The notes under the pieces are model-generated. The model saw only the letters and a program-made list of their open reading frames with translations. It was not told the DNA's origin and made no database searches. A DNA stretch of 50,772 nt, from NCBI RefSeq assembly GCF_004348445.1, contig NZ_SMKV01000039.1, forward strand, positions 1 through 50,772. Direction: 5' to 3'. Within the stretch, counting starts at the first letter, position 1. Every line of letters begins with the position of its first letter. Shown here piece by piece: positions 42,117 to 50,704 of this stretch. The stretch comes from Saccharopolyspora aridisoli (GTDB lineage: Bacteria; Actinomycetota; Actinomycetes; Mycobacteriales; Pseudonocardiaceae). A program made the position numbers and the translations under genes.

Positions 42117-42971
42117 ATGGCCACGACCCCGACCGTTCGTCGACTGCTGCTGTCCAACGAGCTCAAGCGATTGCGGGAGCAAGCCGGGATCGACCCTGAC
42201 AAGGCCGCACGCCACCTGGGCTGCCGGACGAGCAAGATCAGCCGCATCGAGCTGGCGCAGAGCAGCATCCAGGCCGGAGACGTGAAGCTGCTCAGCGAGC
42301 TCTACGGTGCGAAATCCGGCCACGCCGAAGTCCTGCTCGACCTCGCGCGCGGCCAGAACCAGCGAGGGCGGTGGGCCGGCTACCGCGCCATCTACCCGGA
42401 CTGGTTCCGCCTGTTCGTCGACCTCGAACGAGACGCCGCAGCCCTCAAGTCGGTCGAGGTCGAAGTCATCCCCGGCCTCCTGCAGACGGAGAACTACATC
42501 CAAGCCTTGTTCGAGAACGGCGGTGCGGACGACAACCTGGAGAACCGCGTGCTCGCGCGCAAAGAGCGGCAGAGCATCTTCACCAGGGACGACCGTCCCC
42601 AGCTCTCCTTCATACTGTCCGAATCATGCGTGCGCCGGAACATCGGCGGACCGGCGGTGATGCGGGAGCAGCTGCTCCACCTCGTCGAGATCGCACGGCT
42701 CCGCAACGTGCAGATCCAGGTGCTGCCCTTCGACGCTCGCACCTACGCGGGGCAGGTCGCGTACCGCTTCACGCTGGTCAACGTTCCCGCTTCCGGCGTG
42801 AGTTCGCCGCTGGACTTCGTCTACGTCGAATCTCATGACGACGCTCGATATCTCGACGCCCACGATGCCGTGTCCTCCTACGGAGCCTTGTGGGGTCGGT
42901 TGCAGGCTGCCGCTCTCGGGCCAGTTGAGTCACGCGAGTTCCTCGCCGAGGCGGCGGAACAGATGGGTTAG
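42117..42971 (+). CDS. XRE family regulator with DUF5753 domain
   Basis: A 284-residue protein with an N-terminal helix-turn-helix at about 10-65 (LRLREQ-type helix NELKRLREQAGIDPDKAA, then CRTSKISRIELAQ) and a C-terminal DUF5753 domain (EVIPGLLQTENYIQALFENG, RKERQSIF, LPFDARTYAG). Such proteins are abundant in actinomycetes and usually pair with a DUF397 protein to control development or antibiotic genes, sometimes described as antitoxin-like. The stop overlaps or abuts the DUF397 gene. ATG 42117 follows CGGAGG; an upstream in-frame extension is not conserved. Confidence 0.9.
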   Translation: MATTPTVRRLLLSNELKRLREQAGIDPDKAARHLGCRTSKISRIELAQSSIQAGDVKLLSELYGAKSGHAEVLLDLARGQNQRGRWAGYRAIYPDWFRLFVDLERDAAALKSVEVEVIPGLLQTENYIQALFENGGADDNLENRVLARKERQSIFTRDDRPQLSFILSESCVRRNIGGPAVMREQLLHLVEIARLRNVQIQVLPFDARTYAGQVAYRFTLVNVPASGVSSPLDFVYVESHDDARYLDAHDAVSSYGALWGRLQAAALGPVESREFLAEAAEQMG

Positions 42972-42994
42972 TGATGACGAGAGGGGCGAGTTCG

Positions 42995-43207
42995 ATGGGA
43001 AGTCATGTCCCGGAGGCCGGGGTTCGATGGGTGAAGAGCAGCTACAGCTCCGGCAATGCGCAATGCGTTGAGACCGCTGCTGTTGCGGGTGGTCGTCTGG
43101 TTCGCGACAGCAAGTTGGGCGAGCGGAGCCCGATCCTGGCCGTCGGCAGCGACGAGTGGGCGGCCTTCTCGCGGAAGATCAAGTCGGGCGAGCTGGACCA
43201 GCGCTGA
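42995..43207 (+). CDS. DUF397 domain protein
   Basis: A 70-residue protein with the family hallmarks VRWVKSSYSSGNAQCVETA, VRDSK and the C-terminal VGSDEWAAFSRKI. DUF397 proteins are small partners of XRE/DUF5753 regulators, exemplified by BldB/WhiJ-type systems in Streptomyces. ATG 42995 with AGGGG upstream is preferred; GTG 42971 and ATG 42974 are in-frame alternatives that would overlap the XRE gene's end. A strong hairpin follows. Confidence 0.9.
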   Translation: MGSHVPEAGVRWVKSSYSSGNAQCVETAAVAGGRLVRDSKLGERSPILAVGSDEWAAFSRKIKSGELDQR

Positions 43208-43216
43208 CCACCGGCC

Positions 43217-43261
43217 AGGGGTGAGCGCTCCCGGCTGCTCGCATTGAGAGCGCTCACCCCT
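43217..43261. terminator. bidirectional terminator between DUF397 and thioesterase genes
   Basis: AGGGGTGAGCGCTC (43217-43230) pairs perfectly with GAGCGCTCACCCCT (43248-43261). It lies between the convergent stops at 43207 and 43273. Confidence 0.85.
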
Positions 43262-43272
43262 GAACGCCGAGG

Positions 43273-44076
43273 TCAGGCCATGGGCGCGGTCGCCACCGCT
43301 GTGACGTTGCAGTAGCCGAACGGGCCTTCGACGTCCTGGAACGTCGTGGACGCCGTGGCCACGCCCTCGTGGCTGAGGTGGCCGGTGGCCTCCATGCCGA
43401 TCTCGGGCGTGGACGGCATCCGGCTGAGGGTGAGCGTGTAGTCGGCGTTGATGAAGCCCAGTGCGCCGCCCTTGGGCATGTTGGCCAGCGGGCTGGCGAA
43501 GTCCGCGGCGGTGGCCGCGCGGACGAGCGGAGTCATGGTTTCACCCTCGACCAGGTCGTGGGTGTCGCGGAGCCAGGCTCGGCGGGCACCCGCGTTGGAC
43601 CAGTCGGTCGGGGCGCCGGATTCGTCGAGCATCCAGATGTCGAACGGCGGCTCCCACTGACCCGCCGAAGCCGGGGGAGGGCCGAGCTCGGCGGGCGTGG
43701 GCATCGACCACGGCTGGGTGGTGGGAACTTCACCCTGGGGCTGCTCACCTCGGCGGAGCAGGACGGCGCTGCCCCGGGCGACCACCTCCTCGCCGGAGCA
43801 GATCGTGGCGTCGGCGACCCGGATGCGGCGACCGTCGCGGACCCGCTGCGTCTCGACGCGGACCGGTTGGAGCTGGGCGCTGCGGAACAGGTCGACCGTC
43901 AGCCGGGCGAATTGGAAGTCCTCCGCGCCGTGCTCGATCTCCAGCGACCGCGCCAGCAGGCCGCCGAACAGCCGCCCGTGCATCATCTGCGGCGACCACG
44001 GGCTGCTCGCGTGCGGGGCCGGGACCAGCAAGTTCCCGTTGGGGCGGAAGAACGGCTCACCAGCGATGTCGACCAT
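43273..44076 (-). CDS. acyl-CoA thioesterase family protein (double hotdog)
   Basis: A 267-residue protein resembling the TesB-like 4HBT_3 family. HGRLFGGLLARSLE near residues 33-46 is the first hotdog helix, and ARLTVDLFRSAQLQPVRVET follows it. The second half contains LANMPKGGALGFINADYTLTL. These proteins hydrolyse acyl-CoA thioesters in the cytoplasm, and substrate range varies. It is a single gene divergent from the M14 peptidase. Confidence 0.8.
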   Translation of the reverse strand: MVDIAGEPFFRPNGNLLVPAPHASSPWSPQMMHGRLFGGLLARSLEIEHGAEDFQFARLTVDLFRSAQLQPVRVETQRVRDGRRIRVADATICSGEEVVARGSAVLLRRGEQPQGEVPTTQPWSMPTPAELGPPPASAGQWEPPFDIWMLDESGAPTDWSNAGARRAWLRDTHDLVEGETMTPLVRAATAADFASPLANMPKGGALGFINADYTLTLSRMPSTPEIGMEATGHLSHEGVATASTTFQDVEGPFGYCNVTAVATAPMA

Positions 44077-44189
44077 GCGCGGAGTCTAGAACGCCGGATG
44101 CGCGACGCCCGATGTGCGCCTTGACATCCCGATGGCGCGCTGATCGACTGCTGTGCGCTGGGACGGACGCTCTCCGGAGGGCGGGACAC

Positions 44190-46679
44190 GTGGTGACCGA
44201 GCACCTGCGCGGCGCAGCCTTGATCGGTGTTGTGACGATGGTCGCGGTCCTGCCGCAGGTGGCGGCACCCGCCGCCGGGGCGCAGCCCGGTTGCGATGCG
44301 TTCACCCCGCCCACCGTCGACCGCAGCGTCCCCGCCGCTCGTGACGTCCTCGGCTTCGACCTGGGACAGCGCGAGGTCACCACCGCCGAGTCCGACACCT
44401 ACCTGCACGCCGTGTCGCAGGCGAGCCCGAACGTCGTCGACGGCACGATCGCGACCTCCACCCAGGGTCGGCCGCTGAACTACGCCGTCGTCGGGCAGCC
44501 CCGGTGGACCAGTCCGGCGGCGTTGGAGACCATCGGGCACAACCTGAACCTGCTGCGCGATCCCAGGACTCCCGAACCCCTCGCCCAGGAGCTCGTCCGG
44601 GCCACGCCCTCGGTGCTGTGGGTGGCCGGGAACGTGCACGGTGACGAGGAGAGCGGGACCGACGCCTCGCTGCGAGTGCTCTACGAGCTCGCCGCGCGCA
44701 CGGACTGCACGGCACCGTCCATCCTGGACGATGCCATCGTCGTCGTGCTGCCCATGCAGAACCCCGACGGGCACGAGCTCGACACGCGGCAGAGCGCAGC
44801 GGGTTTCGACCTCAACCGCGACTGGTTCGCCCGCACCCAGCCGGAAACCGACGGAAAGCTGGACAAGCTCCGCGAACTCCCGCCGCAGCTCTACGTCGAC
44901 TCGCACGAGATGGGAAGCGACGACTACTTCTTCCCGCCCAACGCCGACCCCGTCTACCACGACATCGGCGAAACGCCGCTGAACTGGGTCTACGACCTCT
45001 ACGGGCCGGCCATGCAGGCTTCGTTCGACCGCTTCGACATCCCGTACTTCAACGGCAGCTCCTACGACCTGCTGTACATGGGCTACGGCGACACCGTTCC
45101 GCTGACCGGCTTCAACGCTGCGGGCATGACCTTCGAGAAGAACAACGCCGACCCGATCGCCGACCGCGTGCGCGAGCAGTACACGGCGATGTGGACGACC
45201 CTGATGACTGCGGGCGAGCAGAACGCGCGACTGCGCGAGCAGTGGCGGGGCGAGCACCTGGAGGCGCAGCGACAGGGGGAGCAGGGCGAGCTGGAGCCCA
45301 ACCAGCTGTACTGGCAGGACGGCGAGATCACCAACCCGGTGCCCGACGCCGACGTCAAGCACTACTTCTTGCGCACCGACGATCCCGCCAAGGCCGAAGG
45401 CGTGCAACGCCTGGCCCGTCGCCTGCAGCGCATGGACGTCGATGTCCACCGCCTCGCCGCGCCCTTGTCGGTGCCCGACCACACGCCGTACGGGAGGCCC
45501 GCGGGCGAGACGACGCTGCCCGCCGGAACCCTGTGGATCCCGCTGGCGCAGGGCCAGAAGCACTGGGTGCAGGCGATGCTCAACGAGAGCAGCTACGTGC
45601 CGTTCCCGTACTTCTACGACATCACCGCCTGGAGCGGACCGCTGCTGGAGAACGTCGAGGGCGGCCGATCCGGCGCCGACCTCGAGCCCGTCGCCATGCC
45701 GCTGCCGCCGCAGGTCGAGCCCGAGCCTCCGGCCGCACGCGGCCCGAAGACGGCGGTCTACCAGATATCGACCACCGACAGCTCCTCGGTCGAGTCCGCC
45801 GGTTGGCTGCGGCACTGGCTGCGGGAGCGGCACCAGCACTTCGGGGACCTCACCGCGGAGCAGATCGCCGGAGGCGCGCTCGACGACTACCGGACGCTGA
45901 TCATCCCGAACGGATCGGACGAGGAGGCCGCCCAAGCGCTGGGCCCGCAGGGGCAGGCCGCGCTCGCCGACTGGGTGCGCGGCGGCGGAACGCTGATCGG
46001 CTTGCGCGACGGCTCGCGGCTGGCCAGCCGCCTCGGGTTGACCTCGGCGACCTACGCCGAACCGACCTCGGACATCCCGGGAGCGCTCATCCGCACCGAG
46101 ACCGCCCCCGGCAGCCCGCTCGCCGAGGGCGTGGGGGACACGGCGTGGGCGATGTACGAGTACGACTTCGTCTGGACGGCGCCGCCGGAGGCCACCGCGG
46201 TGCGGTTCCCGGCCGCCGGCGATCCCGATTGGTACGTCTCGGGCTTCGCCGAAGGCGCCGAGGAGTTGCACGGCAAGACCGCGGTCGTCGACGAGAACGT
46301 CGGTTCCGGGCGCGTGGTGCTGTTCGGCTTCGACCCGAACTACCGGGCCTTCACCAACGGCACCGCCCACGTGCTGCACAACGCCCTCACCGGCCCCAAG
46401 CCCGACACCGCGCCGACCGCGCGCGCCGCCGCGCAGCAGGCTCCGGCCGCTTCGGCGACCGGCCGGATGGTGCTCACCGTCCGTCCCGAGGCAGCGGACC
46501 GCGTCAGAGGGCTGCTGGGAACGCGCTCGGCGGTGTTCGACGAGGTCACGGCCGGTGACGCCGTGCGCTTCCTGGTGGATCTCGGTGGCCGCAGCGCCGA
46601 CGAGCACCCGTGGGCCCGCGTTGTCGCCGACCAGGTGGCCGCGCTGGGCGGGGCGGTGGTGGCGATCCGGGTGCCGTAG
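44190..46679 (+). CDS. large secreted M14 family zinc carboxypeptidase
   Basis: An 829-residue exported metallopeptidase. The signal peptide is at about 1-32 (ends PAAGAQPG). Zinc ligands are H150 and E153 in GNVHGDEES and H239 in DSHEMGSDD; the catalytic glutamate is E316 in GMTFEKNN. After the carboxypeptidase domain (about 60-400), the long C-terminal part has a flavodoxin/amidotransferase-like region near 570-730 (LIIPNGSDEE, ADWVRGGGTLIGL, GRVVLFGFDPNYRAF). This architecture occurs in large actinobacterial M14 proteins. GTG 44190 with GGAGG nine bases upstream is chosen; GTG 44193 is next to it. It probably digests extracellular peptides. Confidence 0.85.
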   Translation: MVTEHLRGAALIGVVTMVAVLPQVAAPAAGAQPGCDAFTPPTVDRSVPAARDVLGFDLGQREVTTAESDTYLHAVSQASPNVVDGTIATSTQGRPLNYAVVGQPRWTSPAALETIGHNLNLLRDPRTPEPLAQELVRATPSVLWVAGNVHGDEESGTDASLRVLYELAARTDCTAPSILDDAIVVVLPMQNPDGHELDTRQSAAGFDLNRDWFARTQPETDGKLDKLRELPPQLYVDSHEMGSDDYFFPPNADPVYHDIGETPLNWVYDLYGPAMQASFDRFDIPYFNGSSYDLLYMGYGDTVPLTGFNAAGMTFEKNNADPIADRVREQYTAMWTTLMTAGEQNARLREQWRGEHLEAQRQGEQGELEPNQLYWQDGEITNPVPDADVKHYFLRTDDPAKAEGVQRLARRLQRMDVDVHRLAAPLSVPDHTPYGRPAGETTLPAGTLWIPLAQGQKHWVQAMLNESSYVPFPYFYDITAWSGPLLENVEGGRSGADLEPVAMPLPPQVEPEPPAARGPKTAVYQISTTDSSSVESAGWLRHWLRERHQHFGDLTAEQIAGGALDDYRTLIIPNGSDEEAAQALGPQGQAALADWVRGGGTLIGLRDGSRLASRLGLTSATYAEPTSDIPGALIRTETAPGSPLAEGVGDTAWAMYEYDFVWTAPPEATAVRFPAAGDPDWYVSGFAEGAEELHGKTAVVDENVGSGRVVLFGFDPNYRAFTNGTAHVLHNALTGPKPDTAPTARAAAQQAPAASATGRMVLTVRPEAADRVRGLLGTRSAVFDEVTAGDAVRFLVDLGGRSADEHPWARVVADQVAALGGAVVAIRVP

Positions 46680-47168
46680 TCAGCCACGTGGCTTGGCGAA
46701 GGTGGACGCGCACGTCCAGGACTCGTCGGCGTCGGACCAGGCGCGTTCGCTGCTGAGCAGGGCCACCGCCGAGGTCTTGAGCTCGACGGGCTCACCGGTG
46801 AGCAGGTGGACCAGGTCCTCCAAGCCCGGGTTGTGGCCGATGATCGCGGTCGTCATCGCGGTCACCGGCATCTCGCGCACGATCGCGAGCAGCTGGTGCG
46901 CGGTGGCCCCGTAGATGCGCTCCTCGAAGCTGACCTGCGGTCCGGCCGGGATGTGCGCTCCGGCGAGTTCCCAGGTCTGGCGGGTGCGCAGGGCCGGTGA
47001 GCAGCGCACGGCCTCGATCGCGTAGGCGTTGTCCCGCAGCCAGCGGCCCACCGCGGGAGCGTCGCGTCGGCCGCGCTCGGCCAGCGGCCGCTTGAAGTCC
47101 TCCACACCGTCGGGGTGCGCGGACTTCGCGTGCCGGACCAAGATCAGCTTCCGCCGCGCGTTCGTCAT
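46680..47168 (-). CDS. sixA: SixA-type phosphohistidine phosphatase
   Basis: A 162-residue histidine-phosphatase-superfamily protein. The catalytic RHG-like motif is LVRHAKSAHPD (H13), and the second histidine is in IIGHNPGLEDL. The length and KRPLAERGRRDAP match SixA, which dephosphorylates phosphohistidine in phosphorelays or PTS proteins in Escherichia coli. Actinobacterial targets are not established. ATG 47168 (MTNARRKLILVRH) is preferred over longer in-frame starts. Confidence 0.88.
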   Translation of the reverse strand: MTNARRKLILVRHAKSAHPDGVEDFKRPLAERGRRDAPAVGRWLRDNAYAIEAVRCSPALRTRQTWELAGAHIPAGPQVSFEERIYGATAHQLLAIVREMPVTAMTTAIIGHNPGLEDLVHLLTGEPVELKTSAVALLSSERAWSDADESWTCASTFAKPRG

Positions 47169-47311
47169 GTCACGTCCTACGAGCTCGCCGTTGAATCGGC
47201 TCCACAGTACCCAACGCCCACCGGCCCCCGCGCTGCGGAAGGCCCGTGATGTCGGCTGGTAGCAGGTCTTCATCCGCCGTTGGCCTGCACGTTGGGCTGC
47301 GGCCAAGTCGC

Positions 47312-47322
47312 TCCACTGTGGA
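47312..47322. repeat. TCCACTGTGGA intergenic palindrome, copy 3 of 3
   Basis: An exact copy of the 11-bp palindrome at 28091-28101 and 35570-35580. It lies between the phoD stop and the sixA start, both on the minus strand. Confidence 0.6.
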
Positions 47323-47357
47323 GGGTCGGGTCCTCCCGACCCCCACAGGTGCAGCGG

Positions 47358-48914
47358 TCAGCCCTGGAGCAGACCGGGCTTGCCCGCTTGGATGGTGAAG
47401 GTGGCGCGGTCGGACAGGGAACCGCCGGGGGCGGTGACCTGGTCGACGACGCGGTAGTCGGCGGTCCAGGAGTCGTGGGTGATGGTGTTGCGGACGTAGC
47501 CGCGCTTGCGGTTGATGAACTTGATGTGCGGGTTTTCCTGCAGCTGGACCGAATCGCTCGGGTTCTGGTCGGATCCGTTGCCGCCCGAGGTGATCGAGGT
47601 GCCCACGAGTTCTACACCGACCGTCGCCGATGCCGGGTCCTCGAAGTCGGCTTTGATGTCGGCGGCGTAGTTGGCGTGCACGTCACCGGTGATGACCACG
47701 GGGTTCGAGACGCCGGCCATGCGGTCGCGGAGCAGGTTGCGCTCGGCCGGGTAGTTGTCCCACGCGTCGTTGCTGAACGAGTCGGCATCGCCTGCGGCGA
47801 AGTCCCGCTGGCTGAAGAACACCTGCTGCGCGAGGACGTTCCAGCGTGCTGTCTCCCCGGCGAGGTTGTCCAACAACCACTTCCGCTGCTCGGCGCCGAG
47901 GAGGGTGCGCTCCGGGTCGTCGACCTGCTCCGGCGGCACCTCCTGGTCGTCGCGGTACTGGCGGGTGTCCAACAGGTGCACGTCGACCAGATCGCCGAAG
48001 GTCAAGCGGCGGTGGATGCGGATGTCCGGTCCGGACGGCCGCTGCGCGCGCCGCAGCGGCATGTGCTCGTAGTAGGCCTGGAACGCCTGCGCGCGGCGTT
48101 CGCGGAACACCGCGGGGTCCTGGTCGGGTTCGGTGTCGGGCTGGGAGAGGTCGCCCGCCCAGTTGTTCTCCACCTCGTGGTCGTCGAAGACCACGGCCCA
48201 CGGGAACGCGGCGTGGGCTGCCTGCAGGAACGGGTCCGCCTTGTACTGGCCGAGCCTGGTCCGGTAGTCGGCGAGGTCCATGATCTCGTGCGCGGGCACG
48301 TGCGGGCGCCCGATCGAGCCCGCGTTGCCGCCCTCGTAGATGTAGTCGCCGAGGAACGCCACCAGGTCCAAGTCCTCCTCGGCCATGTGCTGGTAAGCGG
48401 TGTAGTGCCCGGCGACGAAGTTCTGGCAGCTGGCGAAGGCGAAGGAGAACCTGTCCAGCTTCGCGCCCGGTGCCGGGGCGGTCTTGGTGCGGCCGACCGG
48501 GCTGAGCTCGCTGCCCGCTCGGAACCGGTAGAAGTACTCGGCGCCCGCCCGCAATCCGGACACCTCGACGTGCACGGAGTGAGCCGATGCGCGCTGGGCC
48601 TGCTCGGTGCCTTCGGCGACGACGTCGGTGAACCTCTCGTCGGTGGCGACCTGCCACTGCACCGGGACGATCTGGTCGGGCATGCCGCCGAAACCGTCCT
48701 CGGTCAGCGGCTCGGGGGCTAATCGGGTCCACAGCACCACGCCGTCCGGCGACGGGTCACCGGAGGCGACGCCGAGCTGGAACGGCTCGCGGATCCGGCC
48801 GGTACCGGCGCCGGCGGCGCCGGCCAACCCGGTGCCCAGCGCCGCAACACCGATGGCGGCCGATCCAGCCAGCAACACCTGGCGGCGGTTCACACGGGAG
48901 GGATTCGAGGTCAT
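47358..48914 (-). CDS. phoD: PhoD family alkaline phosphatase/phosphodiesterase, Tat-exported
   Basis: A 518-residue phosphatase. The twin-arginine signal is RVNRRQVLLAG followed by a hydrophobic stretch to about residue 37. PhoD metal-site motifs are FLGDYIYEGG, DDHEVENNW, QQVFFSQRD and ITGDVHANYAAD near the C-terminus. The N-terminal fibronectin-like domain begins FQLGVASGDPSPDGVVLWTR. It releases phosphate from phosphoesters outside the cell using iron and calcium in studied members. It is probably induced by phosphate starvation, but no PHO box was identified. Confidence 0.93.
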   Translation of the reverse strand: MTSNPSRVNRRQVLLAGSAAIGVAALGTGLAGAAGAGTGRIREPFQLGVASGDPSPDGVVLWTRLAPEPLTEDGFGGMPDQIVPVQWQVATDERFTDVVAEGTEQAQRASAHSVHVEVSGLRAGAEYFYRFRAGSELSPVGRTKTAPAPGAKLDRFSFAFASCQNFVAGHYTAYQHMAEEDLDLVAFLGDYIYEGGNAGSIGRPHVPAHEIMDLADYRTRLGQYKADPFLQAAHAAFPWAVVFDDHEVENNWAGDLSQPDTEPDQDPAVFRERRAQAFQAYYEHMPLRRAQRPSGPDIRIHRRLTFGDLVDVHLLDTRQYRDDQEVPPEQVDDPERTLLGAEQRKWLLDNLAGETARWNVLAQQVFFSQRDFAAGDADSFSNDAWDNYPAERNLLRDRMAGVSNPVVITGDVHANYAADIKADFEDPASATVGVELVGTSITSGGNGSDQNPSDSVQLQENPHIKFINRKRGYVRNTITHDSWTADYRVVDQVTAPGGSLSDRATFTIQAGKPGLLQG

Positions 48915-49030
48915 GCTCCACCTGTTCGGTCAGTTCCGGGAAAACCGGACTGACGCTATGGAGCACAGATGACGTCCTGGCGAACCCCAGGCGGATTCGG
49001 AACGGACTCTTGACCTGGGCAGAGGTGTGC

Positions 49031-49327
49031 TCAGCCCCGGGCGAGCTGGGCCCATCCCGCGCGGAGGTCGTCGAAGTTCATCACGGGGAAGACGTCGATC
49101 TTCGCCTCCAGGTTGGAGAAGAACGGGTCGAGCAACGCCACGATCTGGGACTCGTCGGGGATGTCGCAGATGAACAGGGCCGTGCGCTGGCCGTCCTGTG
49201 GCAGGAAGTAGGAAGCCTCGGGCTTGAGCCGTTCGTGAGCCCGTTCCATCGCTTCCTTCATGGAGCCGTCGGCGATAGCGCTGTTGGCCACGCGCAGGTC
49301 TGGCCTGACCCTGACCAGCATTCGCAT
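49031..49327 (-). CDS. small conserved protein, probable ferredoxin-like alpha/beta barrel
   Basis: A 98-residue protein beginning MRMLVRVRPDLRVANSAIAD and containing RLKPEASYFLPQDGQRTALF, then DPFFSNLEAKIDVFPVMNFD. It resembles small actinobacterial proteins of the dimeric alpha-beta barrel type, with no catalytic residues I can point to. AAGGAGG precedes ATG 49327 at good spacing, so it is expressed. Function is unknown. Confidence 0.75.
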   Translation of the reverse strand: MRMLVRVRPDLRVANSAIADGSMKEAMERAHERLKPEASYFLPQDGQRTALFICDIPDESQIVALLDPFFSNLEAKIDVFPVMNFDDLRAGWAQLARG

Positions 49328-49435
49328 GTTGTTCGCCTCCTTGGATCTCAGTGCGGAGTGCCGGGTGGCGACCCCTTCGACCACACCAGTGTCAGCCGCG
49401 TCCGGGAGCCGGGGGACCGGCCGAAAGTCCTGGCC

Positions 49436-49793
49436 TCAGGTGCGGAAGCCCCGGACGTAGCGCCGCTGCCAGGGAGTTTCGACGGCGCTGGGTTGGTAGT
49501 GGGCGCGGACGAAGGACACGGCTTCGCCGGGATGGACCCCGTCGAGGACGGCGAGGCAGGCCAGCGCCGTGCCGGTGCGTCCGCGGCCTCCGCCGCAGGA
49601 GAGTTCCACGCGTTCGCGGGTGGCTCGGCGCCACGCCTCGCGGAGGGCGTCGGCGGCGTCGGCGACCCAGCAGGTGCAGCGCGAACTCCGGGCGCGGGCC
49701 GTCGGGAAGCGGTCTGCGCAGCCCGCGTCACCGGACCGAGCGTCCCGACGGCAGTGCCAGCACCCCCGGTGCGTCGGCGTCCCAAGCGCTCAT
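49436..49793 (-). pseudogene. decayed protein-tyrosine phosphatase family gene
   Basis: Minus-strand DNA from ATG 49793 reads MSAWDADAPGVLALPSGRSVR and then a TGA. The same frame continues past the stop as RGLRRPLPDGPRPEFALHLLG. Out of frame, after a missing piece of roughly 20 codons, comes WVADAADALREAWRRATRER, then the P-loop CGGGRGRTGTALACLAVLDG and PWQRRYVRGFRT ending at 49436. Both halves match a small actinobacterial phosphatase with a C-x5-R signature, but a stop codon and an internal loss separate them. The gene looks inactive. Confidence 0.65.
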
Positions 49794-49830
49794 GCGGTGA
49801 GTTCTACCCGTTCTCGCCGGTCGGCGCGGG

Positions 49831-50683
49831 ATGCTCGGGGACGTGGCGGTCGATGACACCTGGGCCGGGCTGGCCGATGAGTTCGCTGACGGGGCGTACG
49901 CCTCGGTCAAGGGGCGCGTGCGGACCTACGTGATCCACCGGCAGCTGGGGGAGCACCTGCCGCCGCCACCGGCGAGGGTCCTCGACGTCGGAGGCGGTGC
50001 CGGGCACCAGTCGTTCCCGGTGGCCAGAGCCGGTTACGAGGTGGTTCTGCTGGACTCCTCGACGGGCATGCTTGACAAGGCGCGGCAGCGGCTCCAGCAG
50101 CTCCCCGAGGACGCCCGGCGGCGGGTCACCTTCGTCGAGGGCGGACGCGGCGAACGCCTCGCAGGCGGTCGGCGGCCGGCGCTTCGACGCCGTGCTGTGC
50201 CATGGCGTGATCGGATACCTCGACGATCCCGAACCGGTGGTCGACCAGCTCTGCCGGTGCGTCGCTCCCGGTGGCCTGGTGTCGATCATGACCGGCAACG
50301 CCGGGGCGATGGCGGTCCGCCCCTCCCTGGAGCGGCGGTGGACCGACGCGCTCGCCTCGTTCGACACCACCCGCGAGACCGGCGTGCTCGGGTTGCCGAC
50401 CCGCGCCGACACCGTCGAGGAGATCAGCGACCTCATCGACGCGCGCGGGTTCCGGCCCGTCCAGTGGTACGGGGTGTGGCTGTTCGTCGACTGGCTCGAC
50501 CTCGGCGGAGCCGCCCTCGACCCGAACGACGCCGACCAGCTGCAGGCCGCGGCCGAGGTCGAGCTCGAAGCAGGCCGGCGCGACCCCTACCGGCAGCTCA
50601 GCCGGCTCTTCCACCTCATCGGCCGCGCGGACCGCTGGAACCGGGCTCCCGCTGCCTGCCGCACCCTGCCCCCTTTCCACTGA
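49831..50683 (+). pseudogene. SAM-dependent methyltransferase, frameshifted as read
   Basis: The frame from ATG 49831 (or GTG 49843) gives a class I methyltransferase N-terminus with YVIHRQLGEHLPPPPARVLD, then VGGGAGHQSFPVARAGYEVV (the SAM glycine loop), up to RRRVTFVEG near 50142. It then loses similarity and a second frame takes over: ANASQAVGGRRFDAVLCHGV, DDPEPVVDQLCRCVAPGGLV, ending DRWNRAPAACRTLPPFH at the TGA 50683. Removing one G at 50143-50144 fuses the two into a protein of about 283 residues like SmtA-type enzymes. This is either a true one-base insertion or a sequence error. Confidence 0.8.
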
Positions 50684-50704
50684 GACCACCTCACTGAGAT
50701 GTCG

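Noticed and set aside
43983..46607. Minus-strand open frame of 874 codons
   Set aside because: Antisense to the M14 peptidase, which has signal peptide, zinc ligands and catalytic glutamate.
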